This document shows, one piece after another, positions 25,006 through 34,838 of a stretch of DNA of 44,577 nt. Origin of the DNA: Actinomycetota bacterium (GTDB lineage: Bacteria > Actinomycetota > Acidimicrobiia > IMCC26256 > JACPCJ01); assembly GCA_016179865.1 (NCBI GenBank), contig JACPCJ010000056.1:1-44577 (forward strand), given 5' to 3'. Each line of letters opens with the position of its first letter. The stretch's first letter is position 1. The notes beneath the pieces were generated by a model, which did not search any database, was not told where the DNA came from, and was given only the letters and a program-made list of their open reading frames with translations. The position numbers and the translations under genes are program-made.

Positions 25006-25230
25006 ATGCCTGACGTTCGGCTCGTCGACCTTCAGCTCATCCGCCGCTACAGCTTGGCGGTCCGCCAGGAATCGGCCGACGCCGCCGAACTGCTCGAAGT
25101 CCTCGACGCCGACCGGGCCGCGCTCCAGAAGGCGGTGAAGGGTCGGGCTCCCCGAGCCCGGAGCACCAGCACGGGGCGCGCCAGTCGCACCTCGACCAGT
25201 CGCACCTCGACCACCCGCCGGGCGCGATGA
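25006..25230 (+). CDS. Small basic-tailed protein (74 aa), unknown
   Basis: The protein starts MPDVRLVDLQLIRRYSLAVR and has an acidic helical middle (ESADAAELLEVLDADRAAL). It ends in a low-complexity Arg/Ser/Thr tail, part of which is a 15-base tandem repeat at about 25170-25200. The start has GGTGGAG just upstream, and a TATACT -10 lies 33 nt before it. The stop overlaps the next gene by ATGA, so the two are co-translated. I do not recognise the family. Confidence 0.5.
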   Translation: MPDVRLVDLQLIRRYSLAVRQESADAAELLEVLDADRAALQKAVKGRAPRARSTSTGRASRTSTSRTSTTRRAR

Positions 25231-26171
25231 CCCCCCGTCCTCGAACCCTCACCGCGGGGCTCCCGACCTCGATCGGGAGCCTGCCCCACGTCGACGCCGC
25301 CGCCGCCGCCCAGCTCGTCCTCGCCAAGCAACCGACGCTCCCGGCGGTTCCCGAGCTTCCCGGCCTCAGGCCCGCCGAAGGAATGATCGAGCGCTGGCTC
25401 CGCTTCGATGACCCTGCCAACGTGCAGATCGACGAAGAGGCGAACGCCGGCGCCTTCGCCTTCGTTGCCGCCGCGGCCGCCGACCCGCCGCGGGCCGTGA
25501 AGGCCCAGGTGGCGGGGCCCCTCACCCTCGGCGTGGCTCTGGTCGACTCCGGGATCGCCCCGACGGAAGCCTTTGAGCGCGCTGCCCGCCTTTCGGAAGC
25601 GGCGGCGGCGGCGACGGTCGGGTTTCTGGCCAAGCGCCTCCCCCACTCAGAGGCGGTGCTCTTCCTCGACGAGCCGGCGCTGACGGCGTGGGCCTCCGAC
25701 TCGGCTCCCATCGAACGGGAGCAGGCCGTCGACATTCTCTCTGGGGTGCTGGCCGGCATCGATGCCGTGACCGGTGTGCACGTGTGCGGCGAGGGCGACC
25801 GGCGCATGGCGATCGAGGCCGGCCCGGCCATCGTGGGCTTCGAAGTTCGCCCGTCGGTGCTTGACGACGGCGTGGCCATCGCCCGCTACCTCGACGCCGG
25901 GGGCTGGATCGCCTGGGGAGCCGTCCCCACCGACCGCCCCGTCGGCGAGCGCGTCGAGCACTGGTGGAAGGCCCTGGTGTCGCTGTGGTGCGACCTCACT
26001 CGGGGCGGGTGCGACCCCGTCACCCTGCGGACCCAGGCCCTCATCACGCCGGCGTGTGGGCTCGCCGGCCACTCGGAGGACCAGGCGGCGACGATCCTCG
26101 ACCTGTGCGTCGAGATCGGCGAGCGGGTCCGCGAGCAGGCCATCGCCACCCGCCTCACGGTGGGTGCCTGA
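25227..26171 (+). CDS. MetE C-terminal-like (UROD/MetE fold) protein
   Basis: The 314-residue TIM-barrel protein resembles the catalytic domain of cobalamin-independent methionine synthase: TAGLPTSIGSLPHVD, VKAQVAGPLTLGVAL, AVLFLDEPALTAW, and the metal-binding pieces GVHVCGEGD (His and Cys) and ITPACGLAGHS (Cys). It lacks the N-terminal domain of full MetE and is less than half its length. A protein of this type stands next to ligA in mycobacteria (Rv3015c region), and the same holds here. True methionine synthesis is unproven; another thiol or methyl-transfer role is possible. It is coupled by ATGA to the small gene before it. Confidence 0.82.
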   Translation: MTPRPRTLTAGLPTSIGSLPHVDAAAAAQLVLAKQPTLPAVPELPGLRPAEGMIERWLRFDDPANVQIDEEANAGAFAFVAAAAADPPRAVKAQVAGPLTLGVALVDSGIAPTEAFERAARLSEAAAAATVGFLAKRLPHSEAVLFLDEPALTAWASDSAPIEREQAVDILSGVLAGIDAVTGVHVCGEGDRRMAIEAGPAIVGFEVRPSVLDDGVAIARYLDAGGWIAWGAVPTDRPVGERVEHWWKALVSLWCDLTRGGCDPVTLRTQALITPACGLAGHSEDQAATILDLCVEIGERVREQAIATRLTVGA

Positions 26172-26237
26172 GTTTCTCCAGCGTCTGAGGCGCGTTACGG
26201 CGCGCATTCGCACTTAACTCACCGCAGACGCAGGTAG

Positions 26238-28286
<2,049 letters not shown>

Positions 28287-28688
28287 CTATCCCACGCGGA
28301 ACGTCCAGGAGAAGCTGGCGCCGTCATCGCGGGTCTTGGCCTTGTCCCAGTAGACGACGGTGATGCGGTGGGTGCCGGCGCGGAACTCCCGGATCTCCTT
28401 GCCCGGGCCGGGGCTGAAGAAGACCTGTCCCAGCGACTCGACGCTGGTGGCCTGGAAGCCGGGGATCTCGCGGCCGTCGATCATCAGCACGCCGGTGTGG
28501 TCGTCGGAGAGGTCGACGCCCACGTTTCCCTGGGGCGCGATCAGCGCCCCGTCGGTGGGGATGATGCGTTGGATGGCGTCGGGGAGCGTGACCTCGTCAG
28601 ACTCGGCGGCGAGGAAGCCGGCGACGACGAGGCCGATGGCGGACGCAACCGCCACCGCCATCAGTCCGCTGCGCACGTAGGGGTGCAT
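28287..28688 (-). CDS. Membrane-anchored beta-rich protein, unknown
   Basis: The 133-residue protein has one N-terminal membrane segment (VRSGLMAVAVASAIGLVVAG). An extracytoplasmic domain follows (RIIPTDGALIAPQGNVGVD, VLMIDGREIPG, GTHRITVVYWDKAKTRDDG, FSWTFRVG) whose closing strands look immunoglobulin-like or CARDB-like. I know of no function. GGAG stands 8 nt before ATG 28688. It follows the 28705-29064 gene by 16 bp and is probably co-transcribed with it. Confidence 0.6.
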   Translation of the reverse strand: MHPYVRSGLMAVAVASAIGLVVAGFLAAESDEVTLPDAIQRIIPTDGALIAPQGNVGVDLSDDHTGVLMIDGREIPGFQATSVESLGQVFFSPGPGKEIREFRAGTHRITVVYWDKAKTRDDGASFSWTFRVG

Positions 28689-28704
28689 CGGTCCGCTCCG
28701 CGTC

Positions 28705-29064
28705 TCAGTTCAACGACGCGTCGGGGAGGTGCGTCTCGGGAAAAGCAGACAGGGCGAGGCCAAGGAGCACGAGACCCCCGGTGGATGCCCCGAGCACGAG
28801 CAGCCGTGGGATGAGATCGAGGGATGGGTTCAAGAGCCCGATCACGAACACGCTGGCCTCCCAGAGGGTGAGGAACATGAATGCCCCGTGGCGCCGGCGG
28901 ACGAGCGCCGCGCAAAAGGGGAACTTCGCCAGCAAGAAGGCAGGCACGAGAGGCGGCGCGTTCCCGACGAAGAGGACACCTCCGAGGAGGGCGACGTTCT
29001 CGAGGGCGAGAAACCCGGCCGCAGCGGGAAGCGCCCAGTCACGGTCTCGCTGGCGTGCCGTCAC
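28705..29064 (-). CDS. Small four-span membrane protein, unknown
   Basis: The 119-residue protein has about four hydrophobic segments (LPAAAGFLALENVALLGGVL, LVPAFLLAKFPFCAALV, FMFLTLWEASVFVIGLLNP, LLVLGASTGGLVLLGLALSA) and a basic N-terminus. GTG 29064 lies 7 nt after TACGGT (29072-29077), again a leaderless layout. There is no recognisable family. It is the first gene of a pair with the 28287-28688 gene. Confidence 0.6.
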   Translation of the reverse strand: MTARQRDRDWALPAAAGFLALENVALLGGVLFVGNAPPLVPAFLLAKFPFCAALVRRRHGAFMFLTLWEASVFVIGLLNPSLDLIPRLLVLGASTGGLVLLGLALSAFPETHLPDASLN

Positions 29065-29098
29065 TCGCCCGACCGTACCAGCGGCGTGCCGCCTGGAT

Positions 29099-29455
29099 TC
29101 ACCGGACGGGCCGGGGGTCCTCGTCGACGATCATGCGGGAGAGGCGCCGGTGGAAGACCTCGATCCGCGTGCGCACTTCGGAGTCGGGCAGGTCGTCGTA
29201 GACGGCCTCCAAGACCTTGTAGAGCCGCTGGTACACGTGGGCCTCCACGTCGTAGGCGAGGTGTTTGTCGATGGGCGCCATCCCCATGCGGAGCAGCACG
29301 GCGGCGAAGACCTTGGCGATCATGAGGGGGAGGCGGTCGCCGGTTCGCTCGGTTTCCGACTCCAGGAAGTCGACGAGGCGCTCCATGGCCGGGCGGTTCC
29401 ACATCTCGCCCCGCTCGATGAATCCCTCGAGCGCCGCCACCACCTCCGGGTTCAT
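29099..29455 (-). CDS. Conserved helical protein of unknown function
   Basis: The 118-residue soluble protein is almost all alpha-helical and starts MNPEVVAALEGFIERGEMWN. It includes RLPLMIAKVFAAVLLRMG, VEAHVYQRLYKVLEAVYDDL and RTRIEVFHRRLSRMIVDED. ATG 29455 follows TACCTT (29463-29468) by 7 nt; the eight residues upstream in the open frame are rejected for this reason. It is divergent from the kinase gene with about 70 bp between them. No function is recognised. Confidence 0.6.
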   Translation of the reverse strand: MNPEVVAALEGFIERGEMWNRPAMERLVDFLESETERTGDRLPLMIAKVFAAVLLRMGMAPIDKHLAYDVEAHVYQRLYKVLEAVYDDLPDSEVRTRIEVFHRRLSRMIVDEDPRPVR

Positions 29456-29521
29456 GGTGCGAAAGGTACCGGACTCCACCCGATCGCAGCCGATGGGTAC
29501 GTCGATGTTACGGGTGTGGCT

Positions 29522-29527
29522 TATGAT
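29522..29527 (+). promoter_or_regulatory. -10 element (TATGAT) of the PASTA kinase gene
   Basis: TATGAT ends 7 nt before ATG 29535. Several other in-frame ATG codons (29523, 29526, 29532, 29541, 29544) crowd this spot, so the exact start is not certain. Confidence 0.45.
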
Positions 29528-29534
29528 GGAAATG

Positions 29535-31421
29535 ATGTTGATGATGAACCCGGTTGACTTCGCCGGCCAGACGCTCGCGGGCCGCTACCGGCTCCTGCAC
29601 CCCCTCGGTGCCGGCTCGGGCGGGCGGGCGTTCGTGGCCCACGACACCCAGCTCGGCCGCAAGGTCGCCGTCAAGGTGCTCCACGAGGGCCTCGCCTCCG
29701 ACCCCGGCTTCCTCGATCGCTTCCGGGCCGAGGCCAGGGCCGTGGCGTCGCTCCACCACCCCAATATCGTGACGCTGCACGACTGGGGCGAGGACCCGGT
29801 GGCGTTCATGGTCTTCGAGCTGCTCCAGGGCGGGAGCCTGGCCGGGATGCTGCGGGCCGGCCATCGCCTCACCGCCGCCCAGGCTTCCCACCTCGGCTCC
29901 CAGGTCGTGGCGGGGCTGGAGCACGCCCACGAGCGGGGGCTCGTGCACCGCGACGTCAAGCCCGCCAACCTCCTGTTCGACGACCGGGGCACGGTGAAGA
30001 TCGCCGACTTCGGCCTCGCCCGGGCCCTGGCCGAGTCGGGCGCCACCGAACCCGTGGAGGGCGTCGTGGGGACCGCCCGTTACCTCGCCCCCGAGCAGGC
30101 CACCGGGGAGACCCTCGACGGCCGGGCCGACCTCTACTCCCTCGCACTCGTCCTCGTGGAAGCGGTGGTCGGTGATGTGCCGCTTCGAGGTGACGGGCCC
30201 CTCGCCACCTTGAGCCTTCGAGCCTCGACCCCGATCGAGGCCCCCGTCGAGCTGGGCGCCCTGGGCGTGGTGGTGGAACGAGCCGGGCTCCCGTCACCCC
30301 TCGAGCGGTACCCCGACGCCCCCGCCATGGGCCGGGCCATCACGGCGGCGGCGGCGATGCTTCCCGAGCCGGAGCCGCTCCCGGTCGTGGGGCTCGGCAT
30401 CGATCTCACCGAGCCCGAGCCGACCGAGATGGGGATCCCGGTCGCGCGTTCGGAGCCGCTGACCCAGGCCACCACCGAGGCGGTCGAGGCGGTGGAGGCG
30501 GTCGAGGCGGTGGAGTCCGAGGGCGAGGTGGCTCCGGAGGACGTGCCCCGGCGCCGGCGCCTGCTCATTCCTTGGGTCGTGGGCCTCGCGGCGGGGGCGG
30601 CGCTCGTGGCCGCGGCGTGGGCCCTGGGCCAGGCCGGCGGCCCCCTGGTGCACGCTCCCAACCTGGTCGGCGGCACCGAGGAGATCGCGTCCACGTCGGT
30701 CGCCGGGGTCGGTCTGTCGCTCGACGTGGAGGACCGTGTCTATTCGGCCGACCCCCCGGGCACCATCGTGCGCCAGTCGCCGGCGCCCGGCGACGGCCTC
30801 CGCCGGGGCCAGAAGGTCGGCGTGGTGGTGTCGCGTGGCGCCGAGCCGGTCGACCTTCCGCCCGCTACTGGGCGCCCGGAGGCCGAGGCCCGCGAGGCCC
30901 TGGAGGCGGCCGGGTTCGAGGTCAGCGTCGAGCAGCGCTTCGACGACGCCGCCCCGGTGGGGGAGGTCATCCTTCAGGAGCCGTCGGCGCGGCGGGCTCC
31001 GCAGGGCTCGTCGGTGACCCTGGTGGTGTCGAAGGGTCCCGAGCCCGTGGTGCTGCCCAACGTCATCGGGCGCACGGCCGACGAGGCCGAGGCGACGCTT
31101 TCCGACCTGCGGTTCGACGTGCTGCGCACGGAGGAGTTCAGCGACACGGTCGAGAAGGGACGGGTCATCCGCCAGGACCCGGTGGCCGGGGCCGAGGCCG
31201 TCCCCAGCTCGGAGGTCACGATCGTGATCTCGAAGGGCCCCAACCGGGTGACGATCCCCGACGTGCGGGGGCTCACCGTCGAGGACGCCACGAACAAGAT
31301 CGAGGCGGCCGGCCTCGAGGTCGACGTCGTCGGCTACAAGCCCGGGGGCAGGGTGAAGAGCCAAGACCCCGAAGGCGGCCTCATGCTTGAGCGGGGCCGC
31401 ACCGTCACCCTGTTCGTCTGA
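29535..31421 (+). CDS. PASTA-domain serine/threonine protein kinase (PknB/StkP type)
   Basis: Residues about 10-270 are the kinase: LGAGSGGRAFVAHDTQLGRK (Gly loop), VAVKVL (Lys), GLVHRDVKPANLLFDD (catalytic loop), VKIADFGLARAL (DFG) and VGTARYLAPEQATGE. A low-complexity linker with VEAVEAVEAVE repeats leads to basic RRRR and one membrane span (LLIPWVVGLAAGAALVAAAW). Outside are four PASTA repeats (about 370-628) with the typical PNVIG/VPDVRG...A...L...G pattern and VVVSRG/VVSKG/VISKG ends. PASTA kinases sense peptidoglycan fragments or lipid II and control growth and division. The N-lobe has a slightly unusual Gly loop. It is not beside pbpA/rodA here, so it is probably a second, stand-alone kinase. 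Confidence 0.92.
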   Translation: MLMMNPVDFAGQTLAGRYRLLHPLGAGSGGRAFVAHDTQLGRKVAVKVLHEGLASDPGFLDRFRAEARAVASLHHPNIVTLHDWGEDPVAFMVFELLQGGSLAGMLRAGHRLTAAQASHLGSQVVAGLEHAHERGLVHRDVKPANLLFDDRGTVKIADFGLARALAESGATEPVEGVVGTARYLAPEQATGETLDGRADLYSLALVLVEAVVGDVPLRGDGPLATLSLRASTPIEAPVELGALGVVVERAGLPSPLERYPDAPAMGRAITAAAAMLPEPEPLPVVGLGIDLTEPEPTEMGIPVARSEPLTQATTEAVEAVEAVEAVESEGEVAPEDVPRRRRLLIPWVVGLAAGAALVAAAWALGQAGGPLVHAPNLVGGTEEIASTSVAGVGLSLDVEDRVYSADPPGTIVRQSPAPGDGLRRGQKVGVVVSRGAEPVDLPPATGRPEAEAREALEAAGFEVSVEQRFDDAAPVGEVILQEPSARRAPQGSSVTLVVSKGPEPVVLPNVIGRTADEAEATLSDLRFDVLRTEEFSDTVEKGRVIRQDPVAGAEAVPSSEVTIVISKGPNRVTIPDVRGLTVEDATNKIEAAGLEVDVVGYKPGGRVKSQDPEGGLMLERGRTVTLFV

Positions 31422-31437
31422 CCCGCACCCGCCCTTT

Positions 31438-31480
31438 TTGGGCCTCTTGCTCCACAGAATGTGCGCACCGAGAGGCCCAA
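31438..31480. repeat. Inverted repeat TTGGGCCTCT / AGAGGCCCAA
   Basis: The 10-bp arms (31438-31447 and 31471-31480) are perfect and enclose an inner CACA-GAA-TGTG hairpin. Five T precede the left arm, and the right arm runs into AATTG, so the T-run is on the wrong side for a plus-strand terminator. It lies just behind the kinase gene. Confidence 0.65.
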
Positions 31481-31495
31481 TTGCGGGAGTGACGA

Positions 31496-31518
31496 ATCTG
31501 CCATATGATCTGGCAGAT
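31496..31518 (+). promoter_or_regulatory. vapBC-4 operator overlapping the -10 and the start codon
   Basis: ATCTGCCA (31496-31503) and TGGCAGAT (31511-31518) are a perfect inverted repeat around 7 bp. The spacer begins with TATGAT, the -10, which ends 7 nt before ATG 31517. The right arm contains the first bases of that ATG. Confidence 0.65.
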
Positions 31519-31720
31519 GCGAACGACGCTCGATATCGACGACGACCTCATGGAACGGCTGATCGAGCGGCATCGTGACCTGTCGAAGACGGAGGCCATC
31601 GAGACGGCCATCCGGTGCTACTTGCAGCGAGACGCCGCCGACCGCCTCCGGGCGCTCGCCGGCCAGCTCGACGTGGAGGACGTCTCGGCCGAGCTTCGGC
31701 GCGCCGATCGCACGACGTGA
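31517..31720 (+). CDS. vapB: VapB antitoxin (module 4)
   Basis: This 67-residue ribbon-helix-helix protein starts MRTTLDIDDDLMERLIERH and continues with SKTEAIETAIRCYLQ, then a Leu-rich linker and an acidic toxin-binding tail (LDVEDVSAELRRADRTT). ATG 31517 is preferred to 31505 because of the -10 spacing. The stop overlaps vapC by GTGA. Confidence 0.85.
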   Translation: MRTTLDIDDDLMERLIERHRDLSKTEAIETAIRCYLQRDAADRLRALAGQLDVEDVSAELRRADRTT

Positions 31721-32109
31721 GCGTCCTGCCCGACACGTCGATCTGGGTCGGTTATTTCCGCGGGGGCGACCAGAAGTCGACGGACGAGATGTCGGCCCTC
31801 ATCCACGACGACGAAGCGGTCATGTGTGGGCCTGTGCTGGCCGAACTTGTTGTCGGAACGAAGCCTGAATCGAGGGTGACGCTCTACGAGGCCGTCGCCG
31901 GGCTGCGTTGGGCGTCACTCAGTCATCGGGCCTGGCGGCGAGTCGGGGAGGTCGGGTCAGCGCTGCGAGCGGCCGGGATGTCGGTTCCACTCACCGACAT
32001 CGAGATTGCTGTTTCCGCGGTCGAGGCGGATGCCGCGCTCTGGTCGCTCGACACCGACTTTGAGCGCGTCGCCACCGCGGTCCCGGAACTGCGCCTGCAC
32101 CGGCCCTGA
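31717..32109 (+). CDS. vapC: VapC toxin, PIN-domain ribonuclease (module 4)
   Basis: The 130-residue PIN protein carries VLPDTSIWVGYFRGG (first Asp), VLAELVVGTK (Glu), PLTDIEIAVSAVEA (Asp/Glu) and LWSLDTDFERV (Asp). The acidic pattern is complete, so nuclease activity is expected. The start is GTG 31717, set by the 4-base overlap with vapB. The next gene starts 100 bp downstream; between them I see only its ribosome site. Confidence 0.88.
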   Translation: MSVLPDTSIWVGYFRGGDQKSTDEMSALIHDDEAVMCGPVLAELVVGTKPESRVTLYEAVAGLRWASLSHRAWRRVGEVGSALRAAGMSVPLTDIEIAVSAVEADAALWSLDTDFERVATAVPELRLHRP

Positions 32110-32209
32110 CCGAAGCGGGCACGGCGCCGCCGCATTTCTTGACCGGCGGGTCGGAAAACTAACGTCGGGCGTTCCCACGACCATGAGCGAGTAGGCAAAG
32201 GAGCCCCCC

Positions 32210-33088
32210 ATGGGTGCACTCGACGGGCGCGTCGCCATCATCACTGGAGCCGGCCGGGGCATCGGCCGCGAGCACGCACTCTTGTACGCCAGCGAGGGGG
32301 CCAATGTCGTCGTCAACGACCTCGGAGGATCAGCCGACGGCACCGGCGAAGACGTCGGGCCGGCCCAGGAGGTGGTGAACGAGATCACCGCCATGGGCGG
32401 CGAGGCCGTCGCCAACACCGACAACATCGCCGACTGGGAGGGTGCCCAGCGCCTCATCAACCAGGCGATTGAGACCTTCGGTGACCTGCACGTGTTGGTG
32501 AACAACGCCGGCATCCTGCGCGACCGGGTGCTGGTGAACATGACCGAGGAGGAGTGGGACGCCGTCATCCACGTCCACCTGAAGGGCCACTTCTGCCCGA
32601 CCCGCTTCGCCGCCGCCTACTGGCGGGAGCAGACGAAGGCCGGCAAGGAAGTCAAGGCCAACATCGTCAACACGTCGTCGACATCGGGCCTCCTGGGCAA
32701 CGCGGGCCAGACCAACTACGGCGCCGCCAAGGCCGGCATCGCCGCCTTCTCGATCATCTGTGGCATGGAGCTGGAGCGCTACGGCGTGCGCAGCAACGCC
32801 ATCGCCCCCGCCGCCCGTACCCGGATGACCGAGCAGACGCCGGGCCTCGGCGACATCGTCAAGGCTCCCGAGGACGAGGCCAAGTTCGACGTGTGGAACC
32901 CGGCCAACATCTCGCCGCTCGTCGGCTACCTCGGCACCGAGGACTGCCCCTTCAACGGCAAGACCTTCTTCATCCAGGGCGGCACGGTGCGGCTGTTCCA
33001 GGGCTGGACCATGACCGAGACCCTGGAGAAGGACGACCGCTGGACGGTGGCCGAGCTCGAGTCGGAGATGAAGCTCTTCGTGTCGTAG
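32210..33088 (+). CDS. SDR-family (3R)-hydroxyacyl-CoA dehydrogenase-like protein
   Basis: The 292-residue short-chain dehydrogenase has the nucleotide motif IITGAGRGIGREHALLYAS, VVVNDLGG, VLVNNAGILRD, NTSSTSGLLGN and the catalytic NYGAAKAGI (YxxxK). The insert with DLGGSADGTGEDVGPAQ is typical of relatives of the dehydrogenase part of peroxisomal multifunctional enzyme 2, acting on 3-hydroxyacyl-CoA. A strong AAAGGAG lies 6 nt before ATG 32210. Together with the crotonase at 35440 and the mutase at 7110 it suggests acyl-CoA breakdown, though the genes are not in one operon. Confidence 0.88.
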   Translation: MGALDGRVAIITGAGRGIGREHALLYASEGANVVVNDLGGSADGTGEDVGPAQEVVNEITAMGGEAVANTDNIADWEGAQRLINQAIETFGDLHVLVNNAGILRDRVLVNMTEEEWDAVIHVHLKGHFCPTRFAAAYWREQTKAGKEVKANIVNTSSTSGLLGNAGQTNYGAAKAGIAAFSIICGMELERYGVRSNAIAPAARTRMTEQTPGLGDIVKAPEDEAKFDVWNPANISPLVGYLGTEDCPFNGKTFFIQGGTVRLFQGWTMTETLEKDDRWTVAELESEMKLFVS

Positions 33089-33089
33089 C

Positions 33090-34442
33090 TCAGGCGTCGA
33101 ACCGACGGGCCCCGTCGGCGACGGCCTGGCGGGCGACGGTGGCCCGGCGTCCGACCGTCCATCGGGCGACCAGGGTCCGCGGCAGCCGCAGGAGAACGGC
33201 GACGATGACTCGGGCGCGGCGCCTGACGAAGTACGGCTGTGGGCGCCGTCGGGCCCGGAGCCGTTGGAACACCTCGCTGCGCATGAACCGCCACCAGTCG
33301 CCCACGTAGCGGCGGAGCTCGCGGCGCCAGACCGGACCGGGCGCGTTCTTGGCCAGCGTCAGGAGCGCATTGCGGTGGGAGTAGTGATCGGCGATCGCCG
33401 AGCGATGCCCGACGATGGCCCCCCGCACGTGCCGGGCTCGCGACTCGGGCACGTAGACGTAGCGCCAGCCCCGGAGCCGCCCCCGCCACGACAGGTCGAG
33501 TTCCTCCGAGTACAGGAACAGGCCGGCGTCGAGGAGGCCCACGTCCCGCAGGTAGGCGGCGTCGAGGAGGACCACGGCGCCCGTCCAGGCAAAGACCTCG
33601 ACCGCCTCGTCGAAGTGGGGACCGTCGGGCTGCCCGTAGCCCCGTTCGGCGCCGTAAGCGCCGTCCACGAGGCGGGCGCCGGCGCTGTTGATGACGTCGA
33701 AGTTCGGTCCGCCGACCAGCAGGTCGACGTGACGGAATCCCGGTCCGACCTCGGCGTTGGTGGCGGTCCCCGCGTCGTCGAAGACGAGGGGTTTGGTGCG
33801 GTCGGCGTCGACCTGGAGCCGGAACTCGGCCGGTTCGTCCTGACCAGTGGGGACGGGGAGGAAGAGCGTGGCCTCGGGACCCGTCCACCGGAAGTGCGGT
33901 GCCGCCGGTTCGCGCTCGAGCGGGAAGGACCCCTCGGGAAACACGGTGTGGTCCCAGCAGTCCTCGCCGTCGCGCACGATCTCGCTCACCCTCACCCCGA
34001 GGGTGCGCTCGTCACCGCCGCCCGGTTCCCAAGGCTCGGTGCGGACGCCGACGCGACGGTACGACGGTTCGAGGAACACCCGGGGGTTGGCGGCGCCGAT
34101 CTTCGGGTCGCTGGCGACCGCGTCGACCAGGGGCGCGAGCCACCCGGGCTCGACGAAGGCGTCGGGGTTGACGAGGGCGACGTAGTCGACGCCGTCGAGA
34201 TCGGCCAGGGCGAGGTTGTTGCCACCGGCGTAGCCGAGGTTGCGGCGGCTGCGCAGGAGCGCCACGTTGGGGAATTGGCTTGCGATCTCGTCGGCGCTGC
34301 CGTCGGTGGAGGCATTGTCGACGACCACCACGTCGAGGGCATCCGGCGACCACTCCGTCTTGGCCAGATGTTGGAGGCAGCGGAGCACGTGTTCGCCGCC
34401 GTTGAAGTTGACGACGACGACCCGCACCCTCGGGGAGCTCAT
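33090..34442 (-). CDS. GT2 glycosyltransferase with an inserted beta-rich domain
   Basis: The 450-residue protein has the GT-A start of rhamnosyltransferase-like enzymes (VVVVNFNGGEHVLRCLQHL, VVVDNASTDGSADEI, NLGYAGGNNLAL, ALVNPDAFVEPGWL). The acceptor half has VFAWTGAVVLLDAAYLRD, FLYSEELDLSWRGRLRGW and PESRARHVRGA. Between them, residues about 131-248 do not belong to the usual fold: they hold LEREPAAPHFRWTGPEATLF, FRLQVDADRTKPLVF and HVDLLVGGPNFDV and look like a beta-sandwich. The insert sits before the INSAG strand, near the acceptor site. The C-terminal 90 residues are very basic and amphipathic, suiting membrane attachment. It probably adds a sugar to an envelope glycan. The SD AAGAAGG lies in the arm of a hairpin at 34449-34495. 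Confidence 0.85.
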   Translation of the reverse strand: MSSPRVRVVVVNFNGGEHVLRCLQHLAKTEWSPDALDVVVVDNASTDGSADEIASQFPNVALLRSRRNLGYAGGNNLALADLDGVDYVALVNPDAFVEPGWLAPLVDAVASDPKIGAANPRVFLEPSYRRVGVRTEPWEPGGGDERTLGVRVSEIVRDGEDCWDHTVFPEGSFPLEREPAAPHFRWTGPEATLFLPVPTGQDEPAEFRLQVDADRTKPLVFDDAGTATNAEVGPGFRHVDLLVGGPNFDVINSAGARLVDGAYGAERGYGQPDGPHFDEAVEVFAWTGAVVLLDAAYLRDVGLLDAGLFLYSEELDLSWRGRLRGWRYVYVPESRARHVRGAIVGHRSAIADHYSHRNALLTLAKNAPGPVWRRELRRYVGDWWRFMRSEVFQRLRARRRPQPYFVRRRARVIVAVLLRLPRTLVARWTVGRRATVARQAVADGARRFDA

Positions 34443-34448
34443 GTCACC

Positions 34449-34495
34449 TTCTTGGTACCGGATTCCGCGCCCAGGGCGGGATTCAGAACCAAGAA
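34449..34495. repeat. Inverted repeat TTCTTGGT / ACCAAGAA before the glycosyltransferase gene
   Basis: The outer arms (34449-34456, 34488-34495) are perfect, and inner bases pair in part. On the glycosyltransferase mRNA the 3' arm contains most of AAGAAGG, the ribosome site, so the hairpin could hide it. Confidence 0.6.
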
Positions 34496-34502
34496 CAGGG
34501 TG

Positions 34503-34838
34503 TCAAGGGGGAGGAGGCGGTGGTGGCGCGTCCGCTGACGGGGCGTCGCCGGGCGGGGGCGGGGGGGCAGGGGTGTCAGCCACGGCGGCCGGAGCCTCGC
34601 CCGATACGGCCTGGGCGACGGCCGCGGGCGGAACGATGTCGGTCTTGAGGCCCCGTGGCTCGCCTCCACCCCAGGGGCGGACGGCCACGAGGATGCCGAG
34701 CACGATGCCGACGACGAGGGCGATGGTGAGGACGGGGCTGTCGAGCGGAACGATGCCGAACAGGGCGAGGTCAAGGGCCAGGAAGATCCCGAAGACGATC
34801 CCCGAGATCACACCCAAGATGGGACGCCGCCGTCTCAT
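34503..34838 (-). CDS. Small two-span membrane protein with proline-rich tail
   Basis: The 111-residue protein starts MRRRRPILGVISGIVFGIFL and has two membrane spans (the first about 7-29, the second SPVLTIALVVGIVLGILVAV). A long Pro/Ala tail follows, ending in a run of prolines. The start overlaps the stop of the upstream gene by ATGA, so the two are made together. The tail could reach out as a spacer. The function is unknown. Confidence 0.6.
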   Translation of the reverse strand: MRRRRPILGVISGIVFGIFLALDLALFGIVPLDSPVLTIALVVGIVLGILVAVRPWGGGEPRGLKTDIVPPAAVAQAVSGEAPAAVADTPAPPPPPGDAPSADAPPPPPPP

